Shown here piece after piece: positions 32,766-40,892 of a DNA stretch of 56,542 bases (position 1 is the first letter of the stretch; each line of letters begins with the position of its first letter). The notes under the pieces are model-generated. The model was given only the letters and a program-made list of their open reading frames with translations. It was not told the origin of the DNA and made no database searches. The stretch is taken from the NCBI GenBank assembly GCA_964617585.1, contig CAZTXS010000010.1, forward strand, positions 1 through 56,542, written 5' to 3'. The position numbers and the translations under genes are program-made. This DNA comes from UMGS1601 sp964617585 (GTDB lineage: Bacteria; Bacillota; Clostridia; Oscillospirales; Ruminococcaceae).

Positions 32766-34319
32766 ATGGAGAATAAATTTTTAAATATAAGAAAAAAATC
32801 TAAGCAGATAGGTCTGCCATGTGTATCGGCGGTTATAATGGGACTTTTGCAGACCTGTCTTGACGCTCCGATGCTTTGCTTCGTCGGACTTGTCCCGCTT
32901 TGTATAAGCGTTATAAACGAGCATGATTTCAGGCTTTATCTGAAAAAAATGTCAGCGTTCGCCTTGTTGTATAATATATTCAATTATGCCTTTTTGATTA
33001 AGACCGGTGATTTGATTGAAATACCCAAAGCCGCAGGGCTTTTGCTTTCTGTTTTGGCAATAGCTCTTCTTGCGGGCTTGACGTCTTTGCTTTTTGTCCT
33101 TACGATGTCCGTTTTTCAGAAGTTTACAAAGGGGAGAGTAGCGGATTCTTTCACATTTGCTTTTTTATTTGTTTTTGGGGAATACATCATGGAGGTGATA
33201 CCGTTTATCTCCTTTCCATGGTCGAGGATAGAGCTTTCATGTATAAGCTTTACGCCGTTTATGCAGTCAGCCTCACTTTTCGGAGGCAGAGTGACAGGCA
33301 TAATAATTGTTTCGATAAATTCGCTTATAGCGGTGGGAATCAAATCCTATGCATATTATAAAAAGGCTCTTACTGCCTTTGCGTCCTGCGTTCTTATATA
33401 CCTGATAACGTTCAGCTATGGAATCATAAGGCTTAGCTCAGAAATAAGCTCCGGTGCGCTGACTAACGGAGAACCGATAAACGTACTTATCGCTCAGGGT
33501 TCTGTTATGGGAGCGGAAAAATGGGGAGCGTCTAAAAATCGGGTGTTCGCCGAATATAATGCGATTCTTGATGAAGCTGATCTTAACGGAATAGACTTGG
33601 TTGTTATGCCTGAAACGGCGCTTTGCGAGAATATCAATCAAAGTGAGGCAACTTCTTATCTCACGGAGCTTTCAAGTTCGACCGACACCGTCATCGCTGT
33701 AGGCTGTTTTTATTATGACGAAGAAGGCGAAAAGCGTTATAACACGCTTTCATATATAAATCCAGATACTCAGGATGTTTCATCATATTTCAAACAGCGT
33801 CTTGTTCCCTTCGGAGAATATGTTCCGTTCGGCAGACTTTTGTCGGACAAGGAAAGTCTGTCGACAGGAAAAGACAATACTGTTATAGATACAAGTCATG
33901 GGAAAGTTACGTCGGTGGTGTGTATTGAATCAATATACTCGTCTATTGCAAGAGGACAGGTTAAAAACGGCGGAAAGATAATAATTGTTTCAACTAATGA
34001 TTCGTGGTTTGAAAACACATCTGCCCGAGTACAGCATTTCAGACACTCTCAGCTTCGCGCCGTTGAAAACGGCAGATATGTTTTAAGAGCGGCAAACTGC
34101 GGAATTTCAGCAGTTATTACCCCATACGGCGAAGCGGTTGAAATAATAACGGGAAGCGGTTCGGGAGAGATAATTTCACAGGCAAATCTCATTGAAAAAC
34201 GCACTCTTTATACAATGACAGGAGAGGTTTTCTGGATAGTTTCACTGATTATAATATTATTCGGAGTAAATAAAATGATAAAGCAAAAATACAATTATAG
34301 GTTTCTGAACCGGATATGA
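32766..34319 (+). CDS. lnt: Apolipoprotein N-acyltransferase
   Basis: 517 residues from ATG 32766 (TTG 32748 is an alternative; neither has a clear ribosome-binding site). There are several N-terminal membrane helices, a nitrilase-like domain (about 230-480) and a last membrane helix. The catalytic triad is visible: Glu in VMPETALCEN, Lys in YFKQRLVPFGEYVPF and Cys in VVCIESIY. Lnt adds a third acyl chain to lipoproteins. It is well known in diderms and actinobacteria and less usual in low-GC Gram-positives. Three lipoproteins are encoded in this same window. The gene is divergent from cca. Confidence 0.85.
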   Translation: MENKFLNIRKKSKQIGLPCVSAVIMGLLQTCLDAPMLCFVGLVPLCISVINEHDFRLYLKKMSAFALLYNIFNYAFLIKTGDLIEIPKAAGLLLSVLAIALLAGLTSLLFVLTMSVFQKFTKGRVADSFTFAFLFVFGEYIMEVIPFISFPWSRIELSCISFTPFMQSASLFGGRVTGIIIVSINSLIAVGIKSYAYYKKALTAFASCVLIYLITFSYGIIRLSSEISSGALTNGEPINVLIAQGSVMGAEKWGASKNRVFAEYNAILDEADLNGIDLVVMPETALCENINQSEATSYLTELSSSTDTVIAVGCFYYDEEGEKRYNTLSYINPDTQDVSSYFKQRLVPFGEYVPFGRLLSDKESLSTGKDNTVIDTSHGKVTSVVCIESIYSSIARGQVKNGGKIIIVSTNDSWFENTSARVQHFRHSQLRAVENGRYVLRAANCGISAVITPYGEAVEIITGSGSGEIISQANLIEKRTLYTMTGEVFWIVSLIIILFGVNKMIKQKYNYRFLNRI

Positions 34320-34419
34320 TTTAGCTTTCTTTTTAATAAATAATACCACAGACAAATGAAAAAATCTATATTTTTGTATATTAATTAAAAAATGTGCAAT
34401 AATATCAACAAGTTCTCAT

Positions 34420-34585
34420 TGGCGCTTAAATAAAGCCGCTGCAATGGCGCAGCGCAAAAAACAGCCGATTTTAAGTTAAGCTTATATTTTGCTGTTTTTC
34501 AATTATTAGGCCGACCGTGAGCGCTAATTTCACGCAGGAGCTGCGTTGAGTATACAGGCGCAGTTTCAATTAGGAATGGAGGATT
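34420..34585 (+). other. Structured GC-richer stretch upstream of the small lipoprotein gene
   Basis: The stretch contains several hairpins: CGCTGC/GCAGCG (from 34437), the terminator-like stem at 34456-34499, CGTGA/TCACG near 34517 and CTGCG/CGCAG near 34552. It is clearly less AT-rich than the flanks. It could be a small RNA or a structured 5' leader. I do not recognise any known riboswitch or RNA family in it. Confidence 0.35.
34456..34500 (+). terminator. Terminator-like hairpin downstream of lnt
   Basis: AAAAACAGC pairs with GCTGTTTTT across a loop of about 25 nt, ending in a T-run. It lies 140 bp past the lnt stop, so it may end the lnt transcript or act as an attenuator for the next gene. 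Confidence 0.5.
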
Positions 34586-34588
34586 AAA

Positions 34589-34876
34589 ATGAAGAAGCTT
34601 ATTGCAATGAGCTTAAGTCTTGTAGTTTGTGCAATGATGTTTGCCGGCTGCGGAAACAATAACGATAACGATAAGGCTTCAAGCAATGGAACAACTACAA
34701 CTAAGTCTACATCAGAAACAACTACAACGACTAACTCGACGTCTGATAATAATTCCGCAACGTCTAACGACAACGACAACGACAACGATAACGACGGCGT
34801 AGCAAGTGATGTTCAAGAGGGAGTGACTGACGCAGTTGACGACGCTTCAAAAATTGTTTCAGACGTCGTAAGCTAA
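34589..34876 (+). CDS. Small Thr/Ser/Asn/Asp-rich lipoprotein
   Basis: 95 residues with GGAGG before ATG 34589. A lipoprotein signal peptide (MKKLIAMSLSLVVCAMMFAGC) has the lipobox FAGC with Cys21. The mature part is almost all Thr, Ser, Asn and Asp, including a run of alternating Asn-Asp encoded by repeats of GACAAC (about 34769-34795). It ends in an amphipathic segment (VQEGVTDAVDDASKIVSDVV). The function is not recognisable. The low complexity suggests a flexible surface tether. Confidence 0.75.
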   Translation: MKKLIAMSLSLVVCAMMFAGCGNNNDNDKASSNGTTTTKSTSETTTTTNSTSDNNSATSNDNDNDNDNDGVASDVQEGVTDAVDDASKIVSDVVS

Positions 34877-34899
34877 TTGGGGTTATATTTCATTTTGAT

Positions 34900-34942
34900 T
34901 CGCAGTTTTTTGCAATGGCGCATAAAACTGCGATTTTTTTTG
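34900..34942 (+). terminator. Terminator after the small lipoprotein gene
   Basis: TCGCAGTTTT pairs with AAAACTGCGA, followed by eight T residues. Confidence 0.85.
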
Positions 34943-34950
34943 AAAAAGTA

Positions 34951-34979
34951 TTGCAATTTTGTTTTTTTAGTGTTATACT
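34951..34979 (+). promoter_or_regulatory. secG promoter
   Basis: TTGCAA (34951-34956), 17-bp spacer, TATACT (34974-34979). Confidence 0.65.
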
Positions 34980-35011
34980 AATTGCATTGACTTTCAACGG
35001 AGGAGAACGCT

Positions 35012-35260
35012 ATGACTAAATTGGAAATAATCAGCGGTATTTTACTGCTAATCTCAAGTATATTAATTATTCTTGTAGTTCTGGTTCAGAACGGAAAGGA
35101 TGAGGGAATGACATCGGCAATCGGCGGAAGTCAGAACGATTCCTTTTATTCGGGAAACATGGGTAATACCCGTGACGCAAAGCTGTCAAAGTTGACCAGA
35201 GTATGTGCAGTTATCTTTTTTGTGGTAACGCTGGTTGTTAATTTTATTACTTATCGCTAA
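35012..35260 (+). CDS. secG: Preprotein translocase subunit SecG
   Basis: 82 residues with two membrane helices (about 6-24 and 58-78). Between them is the conserved glycine/serine loop around LVQNGKDEGMTSAIGGSQNDSFY. SecG is the accessory subunit of the SecYEG channel. GGAGGAG precedes ATG 35012. It lies upstream of rnr, as in many Firmicutes (secG-rnr), although here a terminator and a repeat copy separate them. Confidence 0.92.
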   Translation: MTKLEIISGILLLISSILIILVVLVQNGKDEGMTSAIGGSQNDSFYSGNMGNTRDAKLSKLTRVCAVIFFVVTLVVNFITYR

Positions 35261-35271
35261 TAAATAGCTTG

Positions 35272-35301
35272 CCCTGCGTTAAGGTTACGCAGGGTTTTTT
35301 T
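35272..35301 (+). terminator. secG terminator
   Basis: CCCTGCGT pairs with ACGCAGGG around a seven-base loop, followed by seven T residues. Confidence 0.9.
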
Positions 35302-35302
35302 A

Positions 35303-35443
35303 TATAGCTTAGGCAAGATATCCCCCGCCTCTATAGGCGACGGTTCCATTACCCGTTCAGTAGTGGAATACAATCCTCTACTGAACAGCCGGTCGGCAAT
35401 GCCGACCCTTGCCGCATTGAATGACGGGCAAGCCCTTATTGAA
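35303..35443 (+). repeat. Complete copy of the dispersed repeat
   Basis: TATAGCTTAGGC, the CCGCC-TCTATAGGCG stem, CCGTTCAGTAG/CTACTGAACAG, a perfect GGTCGGCAATGCCGACC and the GGGCAAGCCCTTATTGAA end. It follows the secG terminator directly, in gene orientation. Confidence 0.93.
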
Positions 35444-35516
35444 AAATAAGCTGTATACTATATAAGATAAAAGTAAAAAATATGAACATATCAAAAGTGT
35501 AATTTCAGGAGCAGAT

Positions 35517-37661
35517 ATGAATAAAAAGAAAAGACAAAATACAAAATTCCCAAGAGAAAGAAAACAGGATTATTCAAAGAAAATAATCAGCATAATTAAA
35601 GAAAGCAGAAATCCCGTTTTGTACAGGACTCTTTTAAAAAAGTGCAGGGGAAAAAATTTTGATTTCAAGCGCTTTACCGTTTGCCTTGAAAAGTTGAAAA
35701 AATCCGGAAAAATAAGAGAGGGCAGGAACGGATATACTTATACGGACATTTCAAAGCTTTTAAAATGCGAAGTTGTAAAGATGAACAGAACATACGGATT
35801 TGTAAGAGAAACTGAAACAAATGAAGACCTGTTCATCTCCGGCAAATATCTAAAAGGGGCTATGCCGGGCGATATAGTTCTTGTAAGGTCGTTTAAGGGC
35901 AAGGGCGAATTGCCGGAGGGAGAAATAATTGAGATTGAGGAGGAGAACTTTTCAAGATTCACGGGGAACATTGTACTGGAAAAAGGAATATTTAAAATTC
36001 AGCCGGATACTATTTCAAATTATGCAATAAGCTTTTCAAACCCATTGGAGATTAAATTTAAAGAAAACGATAAAGTTATGGCTTTGATAACCGAAAGGGG
36101 CTCGAAGCACAGCGAGCATAAGTGTAGGCTTTTATCAAACTTCGGAAGCTCTTTAAAAGCTTCGTCATGCGCTTTAAGCGTGCTTGATTTGAACGGGGTC
36201 ACTCCTGTTTTTCCCGATGAGGTAATAAGCGAAGCTAAAGCGGTTTCAGATGAAAAGAGAATAAAAAACGAACTTAAAAACAGAGTTGATTTAAGAAATA
36301 TGCCTATATTTACGATTGACGGAGCAGATACCAAGGATATTGACGACGCCATATCTGTCATAAAGAAAGACAACGGTTTTGAGCTGGGCGTGCATATAGC
36401 GGATGTTTCACATTATGTAAAACCTAAATCAAATCTTGATAATGAAGCGTTCAACAGAGGAACGAGCGTTTATTACGCAAACAGAGTGGTTCCTATGCTG
36501 CCTAAGGAGCTTTCAAACGGAATTTGTTCTTTGAATCCAGAGGTTGACCGTCTTGCGTTTTCCTGCATTATGAATATCGATAATAACGGAATAATAAAAA
36601 GCTATAAGTTTATGAAAACAGTTATCAGGTCAAGAGTAAAAGGAGTTTATTCCGAAATTAATCAGATAATTGCGGGCGAAGCGGGAAAGGATATTTTAAA
36701 CAAATATTCAGAGGTTTTGGGAAATATACCTTCTATGCTTGAGCTTTTTCGGCTCCTTGACAGGAATAAAAAAGCCAGAGGATGTCCTCAGATAGAAACC
36801 AGCGAAGGCAAGCTTATAATAAGCGAGAGCGATGAGTGCGTGGGCGTTGAAGTCAGAAAAAGAGGCATCAGTGAAGAAATGATAGAGGACTTTATGCTTG
36901 CCGCTAACGAATGCGCCGCACGGTTCGGAACGGAGAATAATCTTCCCTTTGTTTACCGTGTTCATGAAAATCCCCCCGAGGAAAAAACAGAAAGGCTTTT
37001 TGAAGGGCTTACAAAGTTAAATATCCAGTTTAATTCAAACGGGAATGTCACTGCAAAATTCTTGAACGACATATTAAAGGGAGCTAAGGATACTCCTAAA
37101 TCGTCAGTTGTGAACAGTCTGGTTCTCCGCAGTATGGCTAAAGCAAAATATTCAACAGAGCCTATCGGACATTTCGGGCTTGTGCTTGACGATTACGCTC
37201 ATTTTACATCTCCTATAAGGCGTTATCCCGACCTGACTATTCACCGCATCATGAGCGATTATCTGGAGAATCACGACCATTCGGGAATTATGCGAAAGTA
37301 CAATAAGTTTTCATATGCTTCCGCAGAACGTTCTACTAAGCAGGAGCTTGTTGCCATGTCGATTGAACGGGACTGCGAGGACTGTTATAAAGCTGAATAT
37401 TTAAGCTCGCATTTAGAAGAGGTTTTTGAGGGCGTAATAATTTCAGTTATGGATTTCGGATTTTTTGTCGAGCTTGAAAACACCTGCGAAGGGCTGGTGA
37501 GGATTGAGAGCCTATCGGACGGCGAATACGATTATGACGGTTCAATGACTATTACAAACCGTTTAAACGGCAAAAGCTTTATGACAGGGGATATTGTTTC
37601 GATAAAAGTAGCTAATGCAAACGTAAGTTCCGGAAAAGTAGATTTTACGCTTGCAGATTAA
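35517..37661 (+). CDS. rnr: Ribonuclease R
   Basis: 714 residues. An N-terminal winged-helix segment is followed by cold-shock-like domains (CEVVKMNRTYGFVRE) and the RNB catalytic domain. The RNB motif IDGADTKDIDDAISV carries the metal-binding aspartates, and HIADVSHYVKP and GHFGLVLDDYAHFTSPIRRYPDL are conserved. A C-terminal S1 domain (GVIISVMDFGFFVELENTCEG) ends the protein without the usual long basic tail. RNase R is a 3'-5' exoribonuclease that degrades structured RNA and takes part in trans-translation. AGGAG precedes ATG 35517. smpB and ssrA, often downstream, are absent. Confidence 0.94.
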   Translation: MNKKKRQNTKFPRERKQDYSKKIISIIKESRNPVLYRTLLKKCRGKNFDFKRFTVCLEKLKKSGKIREGRNGYTYTDISKLLKCEVVKMNRTYGFVRETETNEDLFISGKYLKGAMPGDIVLVRSFKGKGELPEGEIIEIEEENFSRFTGNIVLEKGIFKIQPDTISNYAISFSNPLEIKFKENDKVMALITERGSKHSEHKCRLLSNFGSSLKASSCALSVLDLNGVTPVFPDEVISEAKAVSDEKRIKNELKNRVDLRNMPIFTIDGADTKDIDDAISVIKKDNGFELGVHIADVSHYVKPKSNLDNEAFNRGTSVYYANRVVPMLPKELSNGICSLNPEVDRLAFSCIMNIDNNGIIKSYKFMKTVIRSRVKGVYSEINQIIAGEAGKDILNKYSEVLGNIPSMLELFRLLDRNKKARGCPQIETSEGKLIISESDECVGVEVRKRGISEEMIEDFMLAANECAARFGTENNLPFVYRVHENPPEEKTERLFEGLTKLNIQFNSNGNVTAKFLNDILKGAKDTPKSSVVNSLVLRSMAKAKYSTEPIGHFGLVLDDYAHFTSPIRRYPDLTIHRIMSDYLENHDHSGIMRKYNKFSYASAERSTKQELVAMSIERDCEDCYKAEYLSSHLEEVFEGVIISVMDFGFFVELENTCEGLVRIESLSDGEYDYDGSMTITNRLNGKSFMTGDIVSIKVANANVSSGKVDFTLAD

Positions 37662-37685
37662 ACAAATAAGGATTTGAGTACAAAA

Positions 37686-37716
37686 AACAAGGCGGGAAAA
37701 ATCCTGCCTTGTTTTT
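37686..37716. terminator. Terminator between rnr and the SH3-domain gene
   Basis: AACAAGGCGGGA pairs with TCCTGCCTTGTT, followed by TTTTT on the plus strand. The gene from the other strand converges here. Confidence 0.85.
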
Positions 37717-37728
37717 ATATATATTGAT

Positions 37729-38340
37729 TTAATAATTATAATCTTCGGAAGTATCGGCAAAGCTGTTAAGCTGACCGTATTGAGCATAATCTGATGTGAA
37801 AGCCGCTGCATCGGCGCTGTATGCGTCGGTGGTGCTTTGAGATGATGTTTCGGGAAGCTCGCCCTCAACATAACTGCTGTAAACATAAGCATCGGTTGAA
37901 CCGTTAAACAATATCCTGTACCAACCGCTTACATTTTCATATACTGTAATTTCTGTTCCTGCGGAAATCTCACCAATCTGAGTGTTGTCTGAGCCGGGGC
38001 CTGAACGGACGTTTACGCTTGATTTAACGGTCATTTTAGTACCCTGTTGATTTGTACTGCCGCCGTTATATTCATCGTTGTCGGAGCTGTTTTGTGAAGA
38101 ATTTTTATTTGTTGAAGCTGTAACAGGCTCAGTAGTAGTATCGGTGTGTATACCCAAGTTTGAATCGGCAACAAGCATACTGCTTGAAGAACTTCCACTG
38201 CTCGGAAGAATAGATTTAGTAAGTATCACAATCACAATGATTATTATAATAAACATACCAACAAAAATAGCTAATCCGATAAGATTGTTTTTTGAATTAT
38301 TGTTATTCGAGTTCGGATTATTCTTTTGGCTTTCCTGCAT
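37729..38340 (-). CDS. Membrane-anchored bacterial SH3-domain protein
   Basis: 203 residues from ATG 38340, which has AGGAG 10 nt upstream (an in-frame ATG at 38364 includes that site). An Asn/Ser/Gln-rich cytosolic N-terminus precedes one membrane helix (IGLAIFVGMFIIIIIVIVILT). A Ser/Thr/Asn linker and an SH3b domain follow (KMTVKSSVNVRSGPGSDNTQIGEI and GWYRILFNGSTDAYVYSSYV). Such domains bind peptidoglycan or peptides outside the cell. The C-terminus is rich in Ser, Asp and Tyr. No catalytic domain is present. Confidence 0.8.
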   Translation of the reverse strand: MQESQKNNPNSNNNNSKNNLIGLAIFVGMFIIIIIVIVILTKSILPSSGSSSSSMLVADSNLGIHTDTTTEPVTASTNKNSSQNSSDNDEYNGGSTNQQGTKMTVKSSVNVRSGPGSDNTQIGEISAGTEITVYENVSGWYRILFNGSTDAYVYSSYVEGELPETSSQSTTDAYSADAAAFTSDYAQYGQLNSFADTSEDYNY

Positions 38341-38385
38341 TAAAATCGCTCTCCTATATTTCAAAATATTACTTTTGTTCTTTTA

Positions 38386-38467
38386 TTCAATAAGGTCTTG
38401 CCCGTTATTCAACGCGGTAATGGAACCCGCTGCTTATAGAGGGCAGGGGACATTTTGCCTAAGTTAT
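38386..38467 (-). repeat. Internally deleted copy of the dispersed repeat
   Basis: TTCAATAAGGTCTTGCCCGT, then a jump to GGTAATGGAACCCGC, a degenerate TATAGAGGGC element and GCCTAAGTTATA. The GTCGGCA and CAGTAG hairpins are missing. It lies 5' of the SH3-domain gene and so is an exception to the usual 3' placement. Confidence 0.85.
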
Positions 38468-38734
38468 AGTTGGCTTTTTTATAATAAAATTCATTATTTA
38501 CAGTTATAATATATTATACGCTAAATAAATTAAAAAGTCAAACCCAAATAGCATTTAATCGAAGATATTATCATAATAAACAAAACTTATCGCATATACG
38601 TCAAAATAATGTATTAATATGCATAAATAATGAATAATTTGATATAGCAAAAATCATTTTTCACTGAATTTATAACTATTATATTTATTAAAAGCCTAAT
38701 ATATGAATTATGATGACTAAAATCCTGCAAAATA

Positions 38735-38752
38735 GTGTTAAATATTTAACAA
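38735..38752 (+). promoter_or_regulatory. Rex-like operator upstream of pckG
   Basis: GTGTTAAATATTTAACAA contains a perfect 16-bp palindrome (TGTTAAATATTTAACA). It differs at one base from the TTGTTAA-N4-TTAACAA pattern bound by the NADH-sensing repressor Rex in Clostridia. It ends nine bases before the -35 box. The Rex assignment is inference from motif similarity. Confidence 0.6.
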
Positions 38753-38760
38753 TTAGACTA

Positions 38761-38789
38761 TTGACAACAACATATATTATTTGTATAAT
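38761..38789 (+). promoter_or_regulatory. pckG promoter
   Basis: Perfect TTGACA (38761-38766), 17-bp spacer, perfect TATAAT (38784-38789) with extended TG. A leader of about 55 nt precedes the start codon. Confidence 0.85.
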
Positions 38790-38850
38790 GGTATTTGTGG
38801 AAAGTTGGATTATTCCAGCTTTAATACCTATTTTTGAGAGGAGTCAGATT

Positions 38851-40644
38851 ATGGCTAGTTTAACCAAAAACCCTAATGTAAACGCATGGGTTGACGAAAT
38901 GATTGCATTGACAAAGCCTGATAAGGTAGTTTGGATCGATGGCAGCGAAGAGCAGCTTCAGGCGCTCAGAGATGAAGCTATTTCTACAGGCGAAATGATA
39001 AAGCTTAATGAAGAGAAGCTTCCGGGATGCTTGTATCACAGAACTCTTCCGAACGACGTGGCAAGAGTTGAGGACAGAACCTTCATCTGCACAAAAACAA
39101 AGGAAGAAGCAGGTCCTACTAACAACTGGTGCGATCCCGATGAAATGTATGCAAAGCTTACGCCTATGTATGACGGAGTTATGAAAGGCAGAACAATGTA
39201 TGTTATCCCTTATTCAATGGGACCTATCGGTTCGCCTTTGGCTAAGGTCGGCGTTGAGCTTACCGATTCAATCTATGTTGTTTTGAACATGGATATAATG
39301 ACAAGAATGGGCGCTAAGGCTTTTGAAAATCTCGGCGATGCTTCTAACGATTTTGTAAGAGGCTTGCACTCAAAGGCTGACGTTAATCCTGAAAACAGAT
39401 ATATCGTTCACTTCCCTCAGGATAACACTATCTGGTCTATTAATTCAGCTTACGGCGGAAACGTTCTCCTTGGCAAGAAGTGCTTTGCTCTCAGGATAGC
39501 TTCCTATCAGGGTAAGAACGAGGGCTGGATGGCTGAGCATATGCTTATTCTCGGCGTTGAAAAGCCTGACGGTGAGGTTAAATACATTACGGCGGCTTTT
39601 CCGTCGGCTTGCGGAAAGACAAACCTCGCTATGCTTATTCCTCCTGAGGTATATACGAAGAAGGGCTATAAGGTTTGGACAGTCGGAGACGATATTGCAT
39701 GGCTGAAGCAGGGACCTGACGGCAGACTTTATGCTATCAACCCTGAAAACGGTTTCTTCGGAGTTGCTCCGGGTACCAACGCTAAATCTAACTTTAACGC
39801 TTTAGAGTCAACAAGAAAGAACACTATCTTTACAAACGTAGGTATCAATAACGATGATATGACGGTTTGGTGGGAAAAGCTCGACAAGAATCCTCCTGTA
39901 AACGCTACAGAGTGGAAGGGCGCTAAGGTAAACGGTCCTGAATATATTGCAGAGGGCAACACCCTCGCTCACCCGAACTCAAGATTCACAGCTCCTGCTG
40001 AAAACTGTCCCTGCATTTCGCCTGAGTTTAACAACCCTGAGGGCGTGCCTATCTCGGCTATTATCTTCGGCGGAAGAAGAGCTAAGACAACTCCTCTCGT
40101 TTATCAGTCGTTTGACTGGAATCACGGTACGTTTGTAGGTTCGGTTGTATCTTCTGAAACAACTGCCGCTGCAACAGGCGCTGTAGGAGTTTTAAGACAC
40201 GATCCTATGGCTATGAAGCCTTTCTGCGGTTATCATATGGGCGACTACTGGGCTCACTGGGTTGAAATGGGCGAGAAATTAGGTGATAAAGCTCCTAAGA
40301 TTTTTAATGTAAACTGGTTCAAGCAGGACGATGAGGGCAACTTCATCTGGCCGGGATTCGGCGATAATATGAGGGTTCTCGACTGGATTATTCAGAGATG
40401 CGAGGGTACGGTCGGCGCTCAGGAAACGGCTATCGGCTATCTTCCTAAGCCTGAGGATTTGAACCTTGAAGGCATTGAGGACGAAATAACTCCTGAGGTT
40501 TTAGACGAGCTTTTGGCTGTTGACAAAGATCTCTGGACTGCTGAGGTTGCGGACATCAGAGAGTTCTATAAGCAATTCGGCGACAGGCTTCCTAAAGAGA
40601 TGTCGGAACAGCTTGACAACTTAGAGGCCAGACTTAATAAATAA
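38851..40644 (+). CDS. pckG: Phosphoenolpyruvate carboxykinase (GTP)
   Basis: 597 residues from ATG 38851, which follows GAGAGGAG; an in-frame extension to 38710 would span the promoter. Features of the GTP-type enzyme are visible: the WIDGS motif, PYSMGPIGSPLAKVGVELTD, the P-loop FPSACGKTNLAM with its reactive Cys, the metal site VGDDIAWL and FGGRRAKTTPLVYQ. It interconverts oxaloacetate and PEP with GTP/GDP. In fermenting anaerobes it often runs toward oxaloacetate to fix CO2. The Rex-like operator before the promoter would tie expression to NADH/NAD+ balance. Codons look those of a highly expressed gene. Confidence 0.96.
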   Translation: MASLTKNPNVNAWVDEMIALTKPDKVVWIDGSEEQLQALRDEAISTGEMIKLNEEKLPGCLYHRTLPNDVARVEDRTFICTKTKEEAGPTNNWCDPDEMYAKLTPMYDGVMKGRTMYVIPYSMGPIGSPLAKVGVELTDSIYVVLNMDIMTRMGAKAFENLGDASNDFVRGLHSKADVNPENRYIVHFPQDNTIWSINSAYGGNVLLGKKCFALRIASYQGKNEGWMAEHMLILGVEKPDGEVKYITAAFPSACGKTNLAMLIPPEVYTKKGYKVWTVGDDIAWLKQGPDGRLYAINPENGFFGVAPGTNAKSNFNALESTRKNTIFTNVGINNDDMTVWWEKLDKNPPVNATEWKGAKVNGPEYIAEGNTLAHPNSRFTAPAENCPCISPEFNNPEGVPISAIIFGGRRAKTTPLVYQSFDWNHGTFVGSVVSSETTAAATGAVGVLRHDPMAMKPFCGYHMGDYWAHWVEMGEKLGDKAPKIFNVNWFKQDDEGNFIWPGFGDNMRVLDWIIQRCEGTVGAQETAIGYLPKPEDLNLEGIEDEITPEVLDELLAVDKDLWTAEVADIREFYKQFGDRLPKEMSEQLDNLEARLNK

Positions 40645-40652
40645 TTAATGCT

Positions 40653-40793
40653 TATTAATAAGGCGAGATGTTCCCTGCCTCTATAGGCGGCGGGTTTCAT
40701 TACCCGTTCAGTAGCGGGATACAATCCCCTACTGAACGGCCTGTCGGCATTGCCGACCCTGCTGCGTTGAATGACGGGCATGCCCTTATTGAA
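40653..40793 (+). repeat. Near-complete copy of the dispersed repeat
   Basis: A diverged TATTAATAAGGC start, the CCTCTATAGGCGG element, CCGTTCAGTAGCGGGATACA pairing with TCCCCTACTGAACGG, GTCGGCATTGCCGAC and the TGCCCTTATTGAA end. It follows the pckG stop by eight bases in gene orientation. Confidence 0.92.
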
Positions 40794-40821
40794 TTCATTA
40801 TATGTAAAGCGACAAAAGAAA

Positions 40822-40848
40822 AGGGACGAACCTTAATAGTTCGTCCCT
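40822..40848. terminator. Hairpin upstream of the shared terminator
   Basis: GGGACGAAC pairs with GTTCGTCCC around seven bases, without a long T-run. It may assist the following terminator. Confidence 0.5.
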
Positions 40849-40856
40849 ACAAGCTG

Positions 40857-40888
40857 AAAACCCTGAGAATTTTTTCTCAGGGTTTTTT
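40857..40888. terminator. Bidirectional terminator between pckG and the solute-binding gene
   Basis: AAAACCCTGAGAA pairs with TTCTCAGGGTTTT and ends in six T residues on the plus strand. It works for both converging genes. Confidence 0.88.
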
Positions 40889-40892
40889 ATGC

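Noticed and set aside
38710..38850. Extended N-terminus for PEP carboxykinase
   Set aside because: The extension spans the Rex-like operator and a perfect promoter. ATG 38851 has a good ribosome-binding site and gives the normal length.
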